Translations under genes and position numbers: made by a program
Origin: Colwellia demingiae
GTDB taxonomy: Bacteria > Pseudomonadota > Gammaproteobacteria > Enterobacterales > Alteromonadaceae
Direction of reading: 5' to 3'
DNA length: 64,000 nt
NCBI RefSeq assembly: GCF_007954275.1
Contig: NZ_VOLT01000014.1
Coordinates: 1-64,000 of the forward strand
In this document: one piece after another, positions 29,657 through 39,150 of the stretch
Layout: the number at the start of each line of letters is the position of its first letter
Position numbering within the stretch: the stretch's first letter is position 1
The notes under the pieces: generated by a model
Databases searched by the model: none
The model's input: only the letters and a program-made list of their open reading frames with translations
What the model was told of the DNA's origin: nothing

Positions 29657-30427
29657 TTATTTTGGTTGCATTCTAATGCCACCATCCATACGGATAACTT
29701 CACCATTCATATAACCATTATTAACTAAAAACTGTACGGCTCCAGCAAACTCTGAGGGTTGACCTAAACGCTTAGGACATAATACGCTTTGTTCTAGCGT
29801 ATGCCTGACATCATCACTTAAGCGCGCTAGCATTGGTGTATCAATAAGACCGGGTGCAATCGTGTTCACTCGAATACCGAGCGATGATAAGTCACGGGCT
29901 AAAGTTAGCGTCATACCAACGATACCCGCTTTAGATGCGGCGTAAGGCACCTGTCCGATTTGGCCTTCAAATGCAGCAACTGAGGCAGTATTAATAATCA
30001 CCCCTTTTTCGTTGTCATCATTTGGCTCATTTTTTACCATTTGTTCAACACACAACCGAGCAACATTAAAAGAACCGATTAAGTTAACATCAACGATACG
30101 CTTAAATGTTTCTAAGGGCATTAGACCATTACGTCTGCTGTATGTTTTACCCGCATCGCCATTACCCGCGCAGTTTACACAGATATCAATACGGCCAAAT
30201 TTTTTGATTCCGTTGGCGAGCGCCTGCTTAACATCGTCTTCAAGTGTAACGTTAGTTTTGTGATATAACACCATATCACCATATTCTGCAGATACCTCTG
30301 CCCCTAGTTCATCATTCATATCTAATGCGATGACTTTACAACCTTGAGCAACAAAACAGGCTAATGTTGCACGACCTAAACCTGATACACCGCCGGTAAT
30401 AACGGCCACTGAACCTTCTATTTTCAT
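29657..30427 (-). CDS. SDR-family 3-hydroxyacyl-CoA dehydrogenase-like oxidoreductase
   Basis: The 256-residue protein is a classical short-chain dehydrogenase. The cofactor motif is TGGVSGLG (about 11-18), the NNAG position reads VNCAG (about 87), and Ser is in NTASVAAF with Tyr-Lys in YAASK (about 162-166). ALDMND after beta-2 has an acidic residue that favours NAD. Residues CPKRLGQPSEFAGAVQFLV and VIRMDGGIRM resemble type-2 3-hydroxyacyl-CoA dehydrogenases (HSD17B10-like), which act on branched or steroid substrates. It is divergent from the acyl-CoA dehydrogenase operon, with the doubled CTATCC operator between them, so it may belong to that regulon. Confidence 0.8.
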   Translation of the reverse strand: MKIEGSVAVITGGVSGLGRATLACFVAQGCKVIALDMNDELGAEVSAEYGDMVLYHKTNVTLEDDVKQALANGIKKFGRIDICVNCAGNGDAGKTYSRRNGLMPLETFKRIVDVNLIGSFNVARLCVEQMVKNEPNDDNEKGVIINTASVAAFEGQIGQVPYAASKAGIVGMTLTLARDLSSLGIRVNTIAPGLIDTPMLARLSDDVRHTLEQSVLCPKRLGQPSEFAGAVQFLVNNGYMNGEVIRMDGGIRMQPK

Positions 30428-30610
30428 TATATTTCCTATTTGTTTTTTCTCAGGTAGTCTGAATGAGGCAACATTATTTGCCTTTATTTAACAATTATAC
30501 TGTTGAATAAAATCAGACCTATCGGACTAATTCCTTTCATACAACCTTCCGCTTTAGATACCAAACATCAAAATCTGATGTTGCAACCTAACAGACAATT
30601 AAAAGACTCA

Positions 30611-30666
30611 AACTATCCCAAAGGATGGAAACACTACCCACCTCAGTTCTATCCTTTCGGATAGTT
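30611..30666. promoter_or_regulatory. Doubled CTATCC-N4-GGATAG operator, site A
   Basis: CTATCC-CAAA-GGATGG (30613-30628) and CTATCC-TTTC-GGATAG (30649-30664) have centres 36 bases apart. The second is a perfect dyad, and the two together form a larger inverted repeat (AACTATCC...GGATxGAA facing TTCTATCC...GGATAGTT). It lies 138 bases before the acyl-CoA dehydrogenase ATG and about 190 before the divergent SDR start. Confidence 0.75.
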
Positions 30667-30801
30667 ACCCAAAATTATTTCATTGCTAACGTCATATAAA
30701 CAAAAACCCAAAAGCAGCCGCCAGTATCTGTAAGCACTAAAGTGGAATTTAGAAACCGGCTTTTAATAATTCAAACAACATATAAATAACGGGTGTTAGC
30801 C

Positions 30802-32049
30802 ATGACCTTAAACAACCAAAATATTCACGGACCACAACTAGAGCCAACAGGTTTGGAATCAAACCTCACCGAAGAAGAACTAGCAATTCAGTCGGCAGTA
30901 CGTCGCTTTGCTAAAGAAGTATTACGTCCGGCAGGAATGACACTCGATAGAGTTACTCCTGAGGAGATGGTGGCACCCGATTCAATACTTTGGGATGTAC
31001 TCAATAAGTCAAAAGAATTAGGGCTCTCTGTCAGCGCTATGATGGATCTAGAGCCAGTTGAACGCGCCCGAATAATGGCTATTGCCTCAGAAGAACTGGC
31101 TTGGGGTGACGCAGGCCTAGCCGGCGCTATTTTGGTTAATCAGATGCCTGTCCTTTACTCTCTATTGGCTGGTAATACTCAAATGGCCGCCTACTGCGAT
31201 GGTAAATTGGGCTGCTGGGGGATCACCGAACCAGATCACGGTAGTGACATGTTAGACACAGATGGCACCCTATTGTCTTCGGAAGGTCAGTATGGTCGTC
31301 CAAACTGTGTTGCACGCATCGAGGGCGACAAAATAATTATCAATGGTCAGAAATCTGCATGGGTTTCAGGCGCACTTACCGCCGAAGTCTGTGCCCTATA
31401 TTGTCACATCGAAGAAAACGGTGTGACTCGCCCAGGGGTTTCCGTCATTGTACCGCTGGACTTGGAGGGGGTGACTCGCGGTAAACCGCTTGATAAAGCC
31501 GGCCTACGTGCCATGAATCAGGGAGAGCTATATTTTGATAACGTCGAAGTCCCGATCGCCAATCTATTGGTTGGACCTGATGAATACAATAAATTTGTAT
31601 ACCACACTCTCGCCGAAGCCAATGTCCATGTCGGCAACATGTTTGTCGGCTTAGCAAGAGCAGCATACGAACATGCACTAGAGTATGCCCATGAGCGCAA
31701 ACAAGGTGGATTACCGATAATTCGCCACCAAAATGTTAAAACGCGTTTATTCCACATGTTCCGTAAAATCGAGGCTGCCCGTGCTTTGCTACGTCGTACC
31801 ATCGAGTTTAATGCCAGCGCACCCAATCCTGCCTTGCAAGGCTCCATTGCGACCAAAATTACTTGTACACAAACCGCTTTCGAAGTTGCCAGCGATGCAC
31901 TACAGATTTTTGGCGGTAACGGCATGACCAAAGAATATCCTATGGAAAAATTATTGCGTGATGCGCGTTCTGGACTGATTGCCGATGGCTGTAACGAAGT
32001 GCTCGCAATCAAGGGCGGAAACCTGCTGATTAACCCTGAACTGCTATAA
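30802..32049 (+). CDS. Acyl-CoA dehydrogenase, first gene of the catabolic operon
   Basis: The frame opens at GTG 30793, but ATG 30802 is preferred (415 residues). The N-terminal helical domain, the FAD-contact segment LGCWGITEPDHGSD (about 140) and IINGQKSAWVSGA follow the family. The C-terminal domain holds QIFGGNGMTKEYPMEKLLRDARSGLIADGCNEVLAIKGG. Where medium-chain enzymes have the catalytic Glu in YEGT, this one has ADGCNE, so the base may be Asp or lie elsewhere. It oxidises an acyl-CoA to enoyl-CoA with FAD. It heads a run of genes reading the same way to 38.4 kb. G/C-richer codons than pntAB suggest transfer. Confidence 0.85.
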   Translation: MTLNNQNIHGPQLEPTGLESNLTEEELAIQSAVRRFAKEVLRPAGMTLDRVTPEEMVAPDSILWDVLNKSKELGLSVSAMMDLEPVERARIMAIASEELAWGDAGLAGAILVNQMPVLYSLLAGNTQMAAYCDGKLGCWGITEPDHGSDMLDTDGTLLSSEGQYGRPNCVARIEGDKIIINGQKSAWVSGALTAEVCALYCHIEENGVTRPGVSVIVPLDLEGVTRGKPLDKAGLRAMNQGELYFDNVEVPIANLLVGPDEYNKFVYHTLAEANVHVGNMFVGLARAAYEHALEYAHERKQGGLPIIRHQNVKTRLFHMFRKIEAARALLRRTIEFNASAPNPALQGSIATKITCTQTAFEVASDALQIFGGNGMTKEYPMEKLLRDARSGLIADGCNEVLAIKGGNLLINPELL

Positions 32050-32113
32050 GGCTGTTCGAACACCACACTCCCCTCCTGTGCATTCAGGAGACATTAAATA
32101 AAAGGAAGTCCAC

Positions 32114-33349
32114 ATGAAACAGAATGCTTATATCGCCGGTGTTGGCATGACCCAGTTCGGTAAACATCTTGACCGAGGATTAAAGTCACTAACAATCGAA
32201 GCGATAAATCAGGCGCTTAAAGACGCAGGGCTCGAAGGAAAAGACCTTGAAGCAGCTTATATGGGAAATGCGGCAGCAGGTATTATTGTTGGCCAAATTT
32301 GTGTTCCCGGTCAAGTAGCGCTGCGCGAAATAGGTATTGGCCATATTCCAGTAATTAACATTGAAAATGCCTGTGCATCGGCATCAACAGCTTTTAACCA
32401 AGCCTGCACTATGATCACCAGCGGTCTGTATGACGTTGTTCTAGCCACGGGTGCCGAGAAGCTATTTCATCAAGATAAACTGAAAACCTTTTCAGTCTTC
32501 AGTGGTGCGGTCGATGTTGAGAATTACGATGCCGTCGAACAACAGATCGTAGCGCGAGCTGAAGCTGCTGGTATGAAACTTGATATGGAAGGTGCCGGCG
32601 CGAAACGTTCGGTCTTTATGGATATATACGCCTCGATGGCCCTCGAACATATGAGCAAATATGGGACCACGCAGGCCCAATTTGCTGCAGTTTCTGCTAA
32701 AAACTCCTACCACGGTAGCCTCAACCCGCGCGCGCAATTTCGCGAACAACTTACAGTAGAACAGGTTCTAGCCTCCCCTGAAATAGTTTATCCGCTCACC
32801 CGACCTATGTGCTCACCTGTCGGTGATGGTGCTGCGGCTGTTGTGCTGGTTAGTGAGCGAAAAGCTCGCCAAATGGGGCTGAAAGATCCTGTCAAAGTCG
32901 CCAGCTCAGTATTGCGTAGTGGCTGGGATCCGCAATCTGAGGATGAAGCGAGTATTGCCCAAATCTGTGCGATGGAAGCTTATTAAGAAGCTGGTGTAGG
33001 CCCACAAGATCTTTCGTGCATCGAGCTACATGACGCATCAGCACCTTCAGAACTTATTTACTACGAACAGCTAGGGCTGTGCGAAATGGGTGAAGGTGGC
33101 CGTTTTGTTGAAGAGGGTCATAGCCGATTAGGCGGACGCGTACCCGTTAATACTTCAGGCGGCTTGTTGCGTAAAGGTCATCCAATTGGCGCGACGGGTA
33201 TTGCCCAAATTGTTGAACTGACGGAACAGCTTCAGGGCCGTGCAGAGGGTCGCCAAGTTGAAGGAGCACGTGTCGCCCTAGCTGAAAATGGTGGTGGTTT
33301 TATCAACGGTGATGCAGCGGCGCTGGTCGTTAGTATCCTAACAAAATAG
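32114..33349 (+). pseudogene. Thiolase / SCP-x-like lipid-transfer acyltransferase with an in-frame stop
   Basis: One continuous frame of about 411 codons encodes a thiolase, interrupted only by TAA at 32984-32986 (codon 291) in AY-stop-EAGVGPQD. Relatives have Glu or Gln at this place, so a single base change explains it. Nucleophile Cys87 (ENACASAS) lies before the stop. His306 (ELHDAS) and His356 (RKGHPIGATG) lie after it, so the truncated product should be inactive unless the stop is read through. A re-start at ATG 33086 could make a C-terminal piece. The HDA and CASAS motifs point to the SCP-x/non-specific lipid-transfer branch, used for branched or steroid side-chain 3-ketoacyl-CoAs. 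Confidence 0.8.
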
Positions 33350-33359
33350 AAGAATTGTT

Positions 33360-34952
33360 ATGAATCATAGAGACGAACTTATACTTGCAAATCTGATTGC
33401 TAACCGGGTCGATACCCAGCCAAACCTTGATGTTCTGACGTTTATCTACATAGACTCCGAAGGAAAAATTAAGGAAGAAGTGCGCAGCTATCAGCAGTTA
33501 TGGGATAACGCCCAGCGAATTGCTGCCGGCCTGAATGCCTTAGGCCTCAAGCCAGGGCAGAGCTTCGCTTTGCTGATGCAGAATCACCCTGAAGTTGTTG
33601 AGTCTATGATAGCCGCTTCGATCACGGGAACGATTTTCGTACCCATTGATCCTCGCGTGCAAGGCTACAAACTGAAGTATATGTTGGAATTTTCCGAATG
33701 CCATGGAGTGATCTGTGCTGATTATGCACTCGACAACCTCTATTCGGTTAAAAGCCATCTACCTTCGCTTAACTGGGTCATTCAACTAGATACTGGTATT
33801 CAACGCTCTCAAAACAAACTTAAACTCAATATCAAAGAGATACTTGATGGCGAAGTGCCTGCCCTACCTATCCTGTCTCAAGATCCTGATGCGCCGATGC
33901 AAATGCTGTACACATCTGGTACAACGGGAGATCCTAAAGCAATACTTTCATCACACAGGCGCTTTGGTGATGTTGTAAGTTTAGGAACATTTCTGGGAAT
34001 GCAAGAAAATGACCGACCTTATACTGGCCTATCCCTAACCCACGCCAATGCGCAACTACTAACTCTAGGGGTTGCATTGAAGATGGGCCTAAGAGCAGTT
34101 ATCAGTCGTAAGTTTACTAAAAGTCGCCTGTGGGACATTACCCGTCAGTACGGCTGCACTGTGTTCAATCTTCTCGGCGGTATGACAACAGCGCTCTTTA
34201 GTGAACCAGCCAAACCTAATGATGCCGACAACCCAGTCCGCTACGTACTGAGTGCAGGTATGCCTACCGCAGTATGGGATGACTTCAAACAACGTTTTGG
34301 TGTCGAAATTTTCGAAATTTATGGTGCTGCTGAAGGTGGCTTAACCCTTAACCCGCTGGGATTAGGGCCTGTTGGTAGCATTGGTAAAGCACCGCCAACG
34401 TTAGAGGTTCGCATCGTTGATGAAGAAGACAATGAATGTCCTCGCGGCACTGCGGGTGAAATTATTTTTCGTAATGCTGATGGCAGCGCACCTAAAGTCA
34501 CCTACTTTAAAAACGAAGAGGCATCACACAAGAAAGTTAGCAAGGGTTGGCTTCGCATGGATGATATAGGCCACATGGATGAAGATAATTGGTTGTATTT
34601 TCATTATCGTAAAGGTGGCGGTATCCGTCGCAACGGCGATTTTGTTAACACCGCCTTTGTCGAAAAAGTGGTCTCTGAAAACGCTCAGGTTTCCGACGTA
34701 TACGTATACGGCGTGCCTGCTGCTTCTGGAGCACCAGGTGAAAAGGATATAGTTGCAGCTATCGTTGCTGAGCCAGGGATAAAATTCGACGCTGATGCAT
34801 TATTTACTGCATGTAAAGATAAGTTAGAAGCTAATTTCGTACCTACCTATCTACAGCTTGTAGATGAAATACCTAAGACAGCATCAGAAAAACCCCAGGA
34901 GCGATTCCTGCTTGAACTATTTGATACGCAGTCACAAAGAGTATTCAGTTAA
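33360..34952 (+). CDS. AMP-forming acyl-CoA ligase
   Basis: The 530-residue protein belongs to the adenylate-forming family. The P-loop is MLYTSGTTGDPKAI (about 180), the adenine motif IYGAAEGG is near 322, and the hinge region is LRMDDIGHMDEDNWLYFHYRKGGGIRRNG (about 400). The catalytic Lys region is PKTASEKPQERF near the C-terminus. It activates a carboxylic acid to its CoA thioester with ATP in the cytoplasm. The substrate is unknown. It starts 10 bases after the thiolase frame, in the operon, and is the likely entry step for degradation. Confidence 0.88.
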   Translation: MNHRDELILANLIANRVDTQPNLDVLTFIYIDSEGKIKEEVRSYQQLWDNAQRIAAGLNALGLKPGQSFALLMQNHPEVVESMIAASITGTIFVPIDPRVQGYKLKYMLEFSECHGVICADYALDNLYSVKSHLPSLNWVIQLDTGIQRSQNKLKLNIKEILDGEVPALPILSQDPDAPMQMLYTSGTTGDPKAILSSHRRFGDVVSLGTFLGMQENDRPYTGLSLTHANAQLLTLGVALKMGLRAVISRKFTKSRLWDITRQYGCTVFNLLGGMTTALFSEPAKPNDADNPVRYVLSAGMPTAVWDDFKQRFGVEIFEIYGAAEGGLTLNPLGLGPVGSIGKAPPTLEVRIVDEEDNECPRGTAGEIIFRNADGSAPKVTYFKNEEASHKKVSKGWLRMDDIGHMDEDNWLYFHYRKGGGIRRNGDFVNTAFVEKVVSENAQVSDVYVYGVPAASGAPGEKDIVAAIVAEPGIKFDADALFTACKDKLEANFVPTYLQLVDEIPKTASEKPQERFLLELFDTQSQRVFS

Positions 34953-35034
34953 AAATCTATACCCATCAATCGGGTAAGAATATTTCAACTGAACATATGA
35001 CAATAATTACTAGCATAAATTAGAGGTAAATCTC

Positions 35035-36153
35035 ATGAATAATAACCGTAACGTATTAATATATGGCGCAAGTGGTTACACCGGTAAGTTGGTCGCTGAA
35101 TCTCTGGCCAAACGCAATATCCCTTTCTACATGGTGGGTCGTAATCAAGCAAAACTCGAAGCGGCACGTAACATTGTCGAACAGCGTCATGGTGCACCCA
35201 TTGATGCTAAAATCGTCGTTTCCAGCAATGCCACTGCAGAACTGTTACCGCTATTTGAGCAAGTAGATGTGGTGATTAATGTCTCTGGCCCGTTCATGCA
35301 GCTCGGCTGGCCAATTGTTGAAGCGTGTTTGCAGGCAAACTGTCACTACCTCGACACAACAGGCGAACAGGACTGGACCATAGCGATTCAGGAAAAATAT
35401 GGCCAAGTATTTGCCGAAAAGAACCTACTACTTTGCCCTGCAAACTCCTACATGTGGGCCGCTGGTGCGCTGGCAAGTGAAGTAGTACTGGAGACTGAAG
35501 GTATCGACAGCCTCGACATCGTATATCAGGTTGATAATGCCCTACCTTCTCAGGCTTCTACCAAATCATTTTTGCGCATGCAGGGTAACCCAGACTCACA
35601 ATATTACTTGGAACAGGGGGAGTACAAAGCATGGCAGCACGATAAGGCTTTCACTGTCGTAGTTCCTTACCGCTCTCAACCACTGCTAGCATTGTCGTGG
35701 GGCGGCGCATGTGAACCAGTTTGGTTCAAAATGGATGATCGCGTGCGTAATTGCCGTGTATTGACGGCCTTTGGTGATGAAATAGTTAATCACGTAATTA
35801 ACGTAATCAAAGAATACAGCGAGAAATCACAAGGAATGACAGTCGAACAAAAGGAACAGCTGACCAACGAGATTGGTGATGATATGACAACTTCTGAGCC
35901 TCCTAAGGACGATCGAGACTTGCACCATACTGTCATCGTGTGCCGTGGTCAGGGGCGTCAAGTAACCAAAACTTTTGAACTATCACTGTGCGCACCGTAC
36001 ACATGGACCGGAGAGATTTGTGCCGAAAGTGCCCAACGTATTTTAAATGGTCAACTAAAAGCTGTCGGCTTCCAGTCTGCAGCTAAAGCCTTTGGTCACC
36101 ATGAACTGTTACAAACGTTTCATGAGCTTGGCTTCACCAGCCTGCCACATTAA
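35035..36153 (+). CDS. Saccharopine dehydrogenase-like NAD(P)-dependent reductase
   Basis: The 372-residue protein starts NVLIYGASGYTGKLVAESLAKR, the NAD(P)-binding motif (GASGYTG) of the saccharopine dehydrogenase NADP domain. It continues with VDVVINVSGPFMQLGWPIVEACLQANCHYLDTTGE, typical of the trans-acting enoyl reductase branch that includes mycobacterial lipid enzymes. The C-terminal part is helical, with no membrane segment. It is likely a reductase or dehydrogenase acting on the pathway's CoA ester. A weak GC hairpin (GGGGA/TCCCC, 36202-36217) follows and may lower downstream expression. Confidence 0.8.
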   Translation: MNNNRNVLIYGASGYTGKLVAESLAKRNIPFYMVGRNQAKLEAARNIVEQRHGAPIDAKIVVSSNATAELLPLFEQVDVVINVSGPFMQLGWPIVEACLQANCHYLDTTGEQDWTIAIQEKYGQVFAEKNLLLCPANSYMWAAGALASEVVLETEGIDSLDIVYQVDNALPSQASTKSFLRMQGNPDSQYYLEQGEYKAWQHDKAFTVVVPYRSQPLLALSWGGACEPVWFKMDDRVRNCRVLTAFGDEIVNHVINVIKEYSEKSQGMTVEQKEQLTNEIGDDMTTSEPPKDDRDLHHTVIVCRGQGRQVTKTFELSLCAPYTWTGEICAESAQRILNGQLKAVGFQSAAKAFGHHELLQTFHELGFTSLPH

Positions 36154-36343
36154 ATCGATATAATTGAAAATCATTATGACTTTCAGCCATGCCTATTATC
36201 TGGGGACTTAGCTCCCCTTATTAGTTCAGAATAAAATAAGGTAATCGGGCTGGCATTTCATCAACGCTTTTTCTAATAAACTTCTGATGTTTATATTTCA
36301 CCGTCAGAATCTCGAAATTAAAAGTTGCAGTTAGGAGATGAAT

Positions 36344-36745
36344 TTGCATCTTAAACCCAATCACAGCAAACTATTTTACTCGGCCGCACTGTTTAACTGG
36401 GCGGTTGCTCTCACTTTTTTAATATTCTACCAGCCAGTATTCAATCTTATCGGATTAACACCCGTACCGAAAAGTCCCATTTATCTGCATCTATTTGCAA
36501 GTTTGGTTGCAATATTTGGTATTGCCTATTATTGGGCGGGCAAAGATCTTAATAAAAATATCAATCTGGTCAAGTTGGGCATTATCGGAAAATTAACCGT
36601 GTTTTTCCTGTCACTAACTTACTACCTAATAGGTTTAGTGTCATGGCAACTGCCAGCTTTGGCTAGCGTAGATCTACTCTATTCCATCCTCTTTATAAAC
36701 GCATTGCGTCACAACAATTCGTTTCAATCAATAAATAATATCTAG
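36344..36745 (+). CDS. Small four-helix membrane protein
   Basis: A 133-residue protein (135 from ATG 36338) with four hydrophobic helices: LFYSAALFNWAVALTFLIFY, YLHLFASLVAIFGIAYYWAG, LVKLGIIGKLTVFFLSLTYYLIGL and the C-terminal ASVDLLYSILFINAL. An AGGAG site directly abuts ATG 36338 but is six bases before the in-frame TTG 36344, so TTG is the more likely start. The family is not recognised; it resembles small DoxX/DUF-type inner-membrane proteins. It lies between the reductase and the first SDR, nine bases before the latter. Confidence 0.65.
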   Translation: MHLKPNHSKLFYSAALFNWAVALTFLIFYQPVFNLIGLTPVPKSPIYLHLFASLVAIFGIAYYWAGKDLNKNINLVKLGIIGKLTVFFLSLTYYLIGLVSWQLPALASVDLLYSILFINALRHNNSFQSINNI

Positions 36746-36754
36746 GAAATTACT

Positions 36755-37567
36755 ATGTTTTATAATCCACTTAGTCTTGAAAATAAAGTCGCTCTGGTAA
36801 CGGGTGCAGCAACAGGTATCGGGGCAAGTTGTGTCGAGCATCTCGCGCGTATGGGAGCCAAGGTAATGGCAACCGATATTGACTCTGCAGCTGGTCAGAA
36901 GGCCGTTAATAATTTAGTCAATGATGGTCTTAATGTTGCCTTTAGCCAACATGATGTTTGCTTAGAAGAAGACTGGAATAGAAGCGTTAAATCGACACTG
37001 GAAAAATTTGGCGGGCTGGACATATTGGTTAATAACGCTGGCATCTATATTGGCGGAACTTTACTAGAAAATAGTCTTGAAGAAGTGCGCAGGGTTCAGC
37101 AGGTCAACGTTGATTCAATATTTTTGGGTATGAAAACAGCTGCCAGTGTAATGAAAATAGGAGCAGAAGCTGGAAAAGGGGGATCTATCATTAACCTGTC
37201 ATCTGTCGCAGGCTTAATCGGTGTCCCCGGACACAGCGCGTACGGAGCAAGCAAAGGTGCAGTACGACTCTATACCAAGCACGCTGCGGTTGAGTTTGGC
37301 AAGCTCGGTTACAACATTCGGGTTAACTCGGTTCATCCTGGCCTTATCAAGACAGCAATGGGTGAGCAGGCATTCCAAGATTTTGTCGATGTTGGCCTGG
37401 CTGCAACGATAGATGAAGCCAAAGAAGTCATCAAAACTATGACCCCGCTGGGTAAATTGGGAGAAGTAGAAGATATCGCCCAGATGATATTGTTCCTAGC
37501 CTCTGATGCAGCTAACTTTATTACTGGCGCTGAGTTTACCGTTGATGGTGGCATGAGCGCACAATAA
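36755..37567 (+). CDS. Short-chain dehydrogenase, hydroxysteroid dehydrogenase-like (first of two)
   Basis: A 270-residue classical SDR: TGAATGIG (about 16-23), ATDIDS after beta-2 (Asp suggests NAD), LVNNAGIY, IINLSSVAG with catalytic Ser, YGASKGA with Tyr and Lys, and NSVHPGLIKTAM. The closest named types in pattern are 3-alpha/20-beta-hydroxysteroid and cyclopentanol dehydrogenases, so a cyclic secondary alcohol is a reasonable substrate; this is inference. It sits in the operon beside a second, related SDR. Confidence 0.85.
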   Translation: MFYNPLSLENKVALVTGAATGIGASCVEHLARMGAKVMATDIDSAAGQKAVNNLVNDGLNVAFSQHDVCLEEDWNRSVKSTLEKFGGLDILVNNAGIYIGGTLLENSLEEVRRVQQVNVDSIFLGMKTAASVMKIGAEAGKGGSIINLSSVAGLIGVPGHSAYGASKGAVRLYTKHAAVEFGKLGYNIRVNSVHPGLIKTAMGEQAFQDFVDVGLAATIDEAKEVIKTMTPLGKLGEVEDIAQMILFLASDAANFITGAEFTVDGGMSAQ

Positions 37568-37645
37568 TTTAACAACTCATTATTTCGCCAATATACACTC
37601 TATATAGGGTGGTATTGGCACAAAACTTATTATAAATCAGGATAT

Positions 37646-38413
37646 ATGCATATGCGTTTAGAAAATAAACTGGCTTTAGTTACCGGTGGTGCTAGTGGAA
37701 TCGGCGAAGCAATCTGCGTCAGATTTGTCAAAGAAGGTGCTAGAGTTATTATTGCCGATATTGACCATGAACGAGGTGAAGATTTGGCTCAGAAACTTGG
37801 TGATAAAGCTAACTTCATCAAACTCGACGTAAAAAATCCACAGCAGTGGCAACTTGCCATAGAGAAAATTATTATCCGATATGACCGACTCGATATTCTG
37901 GTTAATAATGCCGGTATAGCAATCCCAGGAAATGTTGAAAACTGTACCTTTGAAGACTGGCAACTTACCCAGTCAATTAACAGTGATGGGGTCTTCCTCG
38001 GCTGTCAACAAGCAATCAAAGCGATGAAAGATGTTGGTGGTTCAATCATCAATGTCTCCTCCATTGAGGGAATTATTGGCGAACCCAAACTAGCAGCTTA
38101 TAATGCCAGCAAAGGCGCCGTTCGTATCTTTACTAAATCAGCAGCACTGCATTGTGCTCAAAATAATTATAATATTCGCATAAACTCCCTCCATCCGGGT
38201 TATGTCATTACGCCGATGGTTAGTAAGGCTATTGCGGAACTATCAGATACAGATGCTACAGAGTTTCAACAACGCGTATTGTCTAACATCCCGCTCAAAC
38301 GAATGGCAGAGCCCCATGAAATAGCAAGCGCAGCGCTGTTTTTGGTATCAGATGACTCTAGCTACATGACAGGTGCTGAACTGGTTATTGATGGTGGCTA
38401 TACGGCTCATTAA
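37646..38413 (+). CDS. Short-chain dehydrogenase, hydroxysteroid dehydrogenase-like (second of two)
   Basis: A 255-residue classical SDR: TGGASGIG (about 12-19), IADIDHERG (Asp, NAD-type), LVNNAGIA, SIINVSSIEG, YNASKGA and NSLHPGYVITPM. It is related to the gene before it but clearly diverged, as expected for enzymes acting on different positions or stereochemistries of one molecule. It is the last gene of the forward arm, followed after 20 bases by a perfect terminator. Confidence 0.85.
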   Translation: MHMRLENKLALVTGGASGIGEAICVRFVKEGARVIIADIDHERGEDLAQKLGDKANFIKLDVKNPQQWQLAIEKIIIRYDRLDILVNNAGIAIPGNVENCTFEDWQLTQSINSDGVFLGCQQAIKAMKDVGGSIINVSSIEGIIGEPKLAAYNASKGAVRIFTKSAALHCAQNNYNIRINSLHPGYVITPMVSKAIAELSDTDATEFQQRVLSNIPLKRMAEPHEIASAALFLVSDDSSYMTGAELVIDGGYTAH

Positions 38414-38433
38414 ATACGGTCCACTAATCTAAT

Positions 38434-38464
38434 AAAAGAGCAATAGTCACTGAATTGCTCTTTT
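38434..38464 (+). terminator. Terminator of the forward catabolic operon
   Basis: AAAAGAGCAAT (38434-38444) pairs perfectly over 11 bases with ATTGCTCTTTT (38454-38464), ending in the T run. Confidence 0.9.
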
Positions 38465-38555
38465 ATCCTTTATAAACGTCTGCAACCATCAATAAAAATC
38501 GTCTCCTAATACTTCCTTTAATTCCCCGTAGTATTCAAATTCAGCAGCTGTAATA

Positions 38556-39042
38556 GGCGTTGTTGACTAAATAGTTGAAATGTTCATCAAACTAACGATA
38601 AGAACATTTAAAACAAAACGGATTAATAATTTAACCAACTTAGAGCTTTAATAGCTAGATTTCGACACTTAATAATGCCACCAATTGCTCAATCAAAGAA
38701 AGGTTAAATCGTTCATAGCACCGAAAAAGGATGTTGCATTGTGGGAAGAAAGGCATCGAAGAAATGACGTAGTGTTGACATTAAAAACAAAAACATTAGT
38801 ACAGTCTACCGTAGATAATGGCTATCATGCTAGGTAGCTATCAGAAACCCATAGGTATCGATACAACACATTAACCAATGGAACATTATCTTTTTTCTTT
38901 TACAAAGCGCAAGTTGGCTAAGCTTTAGCAACGGTTAAAATACTAAACAAAGTGATAGGGTTAGGTATGCCTGAAAATAATAGTCTAAAATTCAAGCTAC
39001 CTAGAGTTGAACACAACGATATTGGATTTGCTCAACAACGCC
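38556..39042 (+). mobile_element. Decayed IS5-family (IS903-group) insertion sequence, 487 bp
   Basis: The ends form an inverted pair: GGCGTTGTTGACTAAATA at 38556 and, on the other strand, GGCGTTGTTGAGCAAATCC ending at 39042. Both resemble the IS903 end GGCTTTGTTGAATAAATC. Inside, near 38910-38980, plus-strand codons read QVG-stop-ALATVKILNKVIGLGMPENN, the typical C-terminus of IS903-type transposases. Most of the transposase is deleted and stops interrupt the rest. The nine flanking bases on each side (38547-38555 and 39043-39051) agree at seven positions, as for an old nine-base target duplication. Confidence 0.75.
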
Positions 39043-39084
39043 GCAGTTATATCCAAAGAGATAAACATGCTTAAGTATCTATAT

Positions 39085-39110
39085 AAAAAAGGGGAGCAAA
39101 TGTGCTCCCC
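39085..39110 (-). terminator. Terminator of the DUF1302-DUF1329-YCF48-RND operon
   Basis: GGGGAGCA (39091-39098) pairs with TGCTCCCC (39103-39110) around AATG. On the minus strand it is followed by a T run (A run at 39085-39090). Confidence 0.9.
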
Positions 39111-39150
39111 AAAAGCGCCTTACTTTAACTAAGGAGCAAAACCAGTACTA

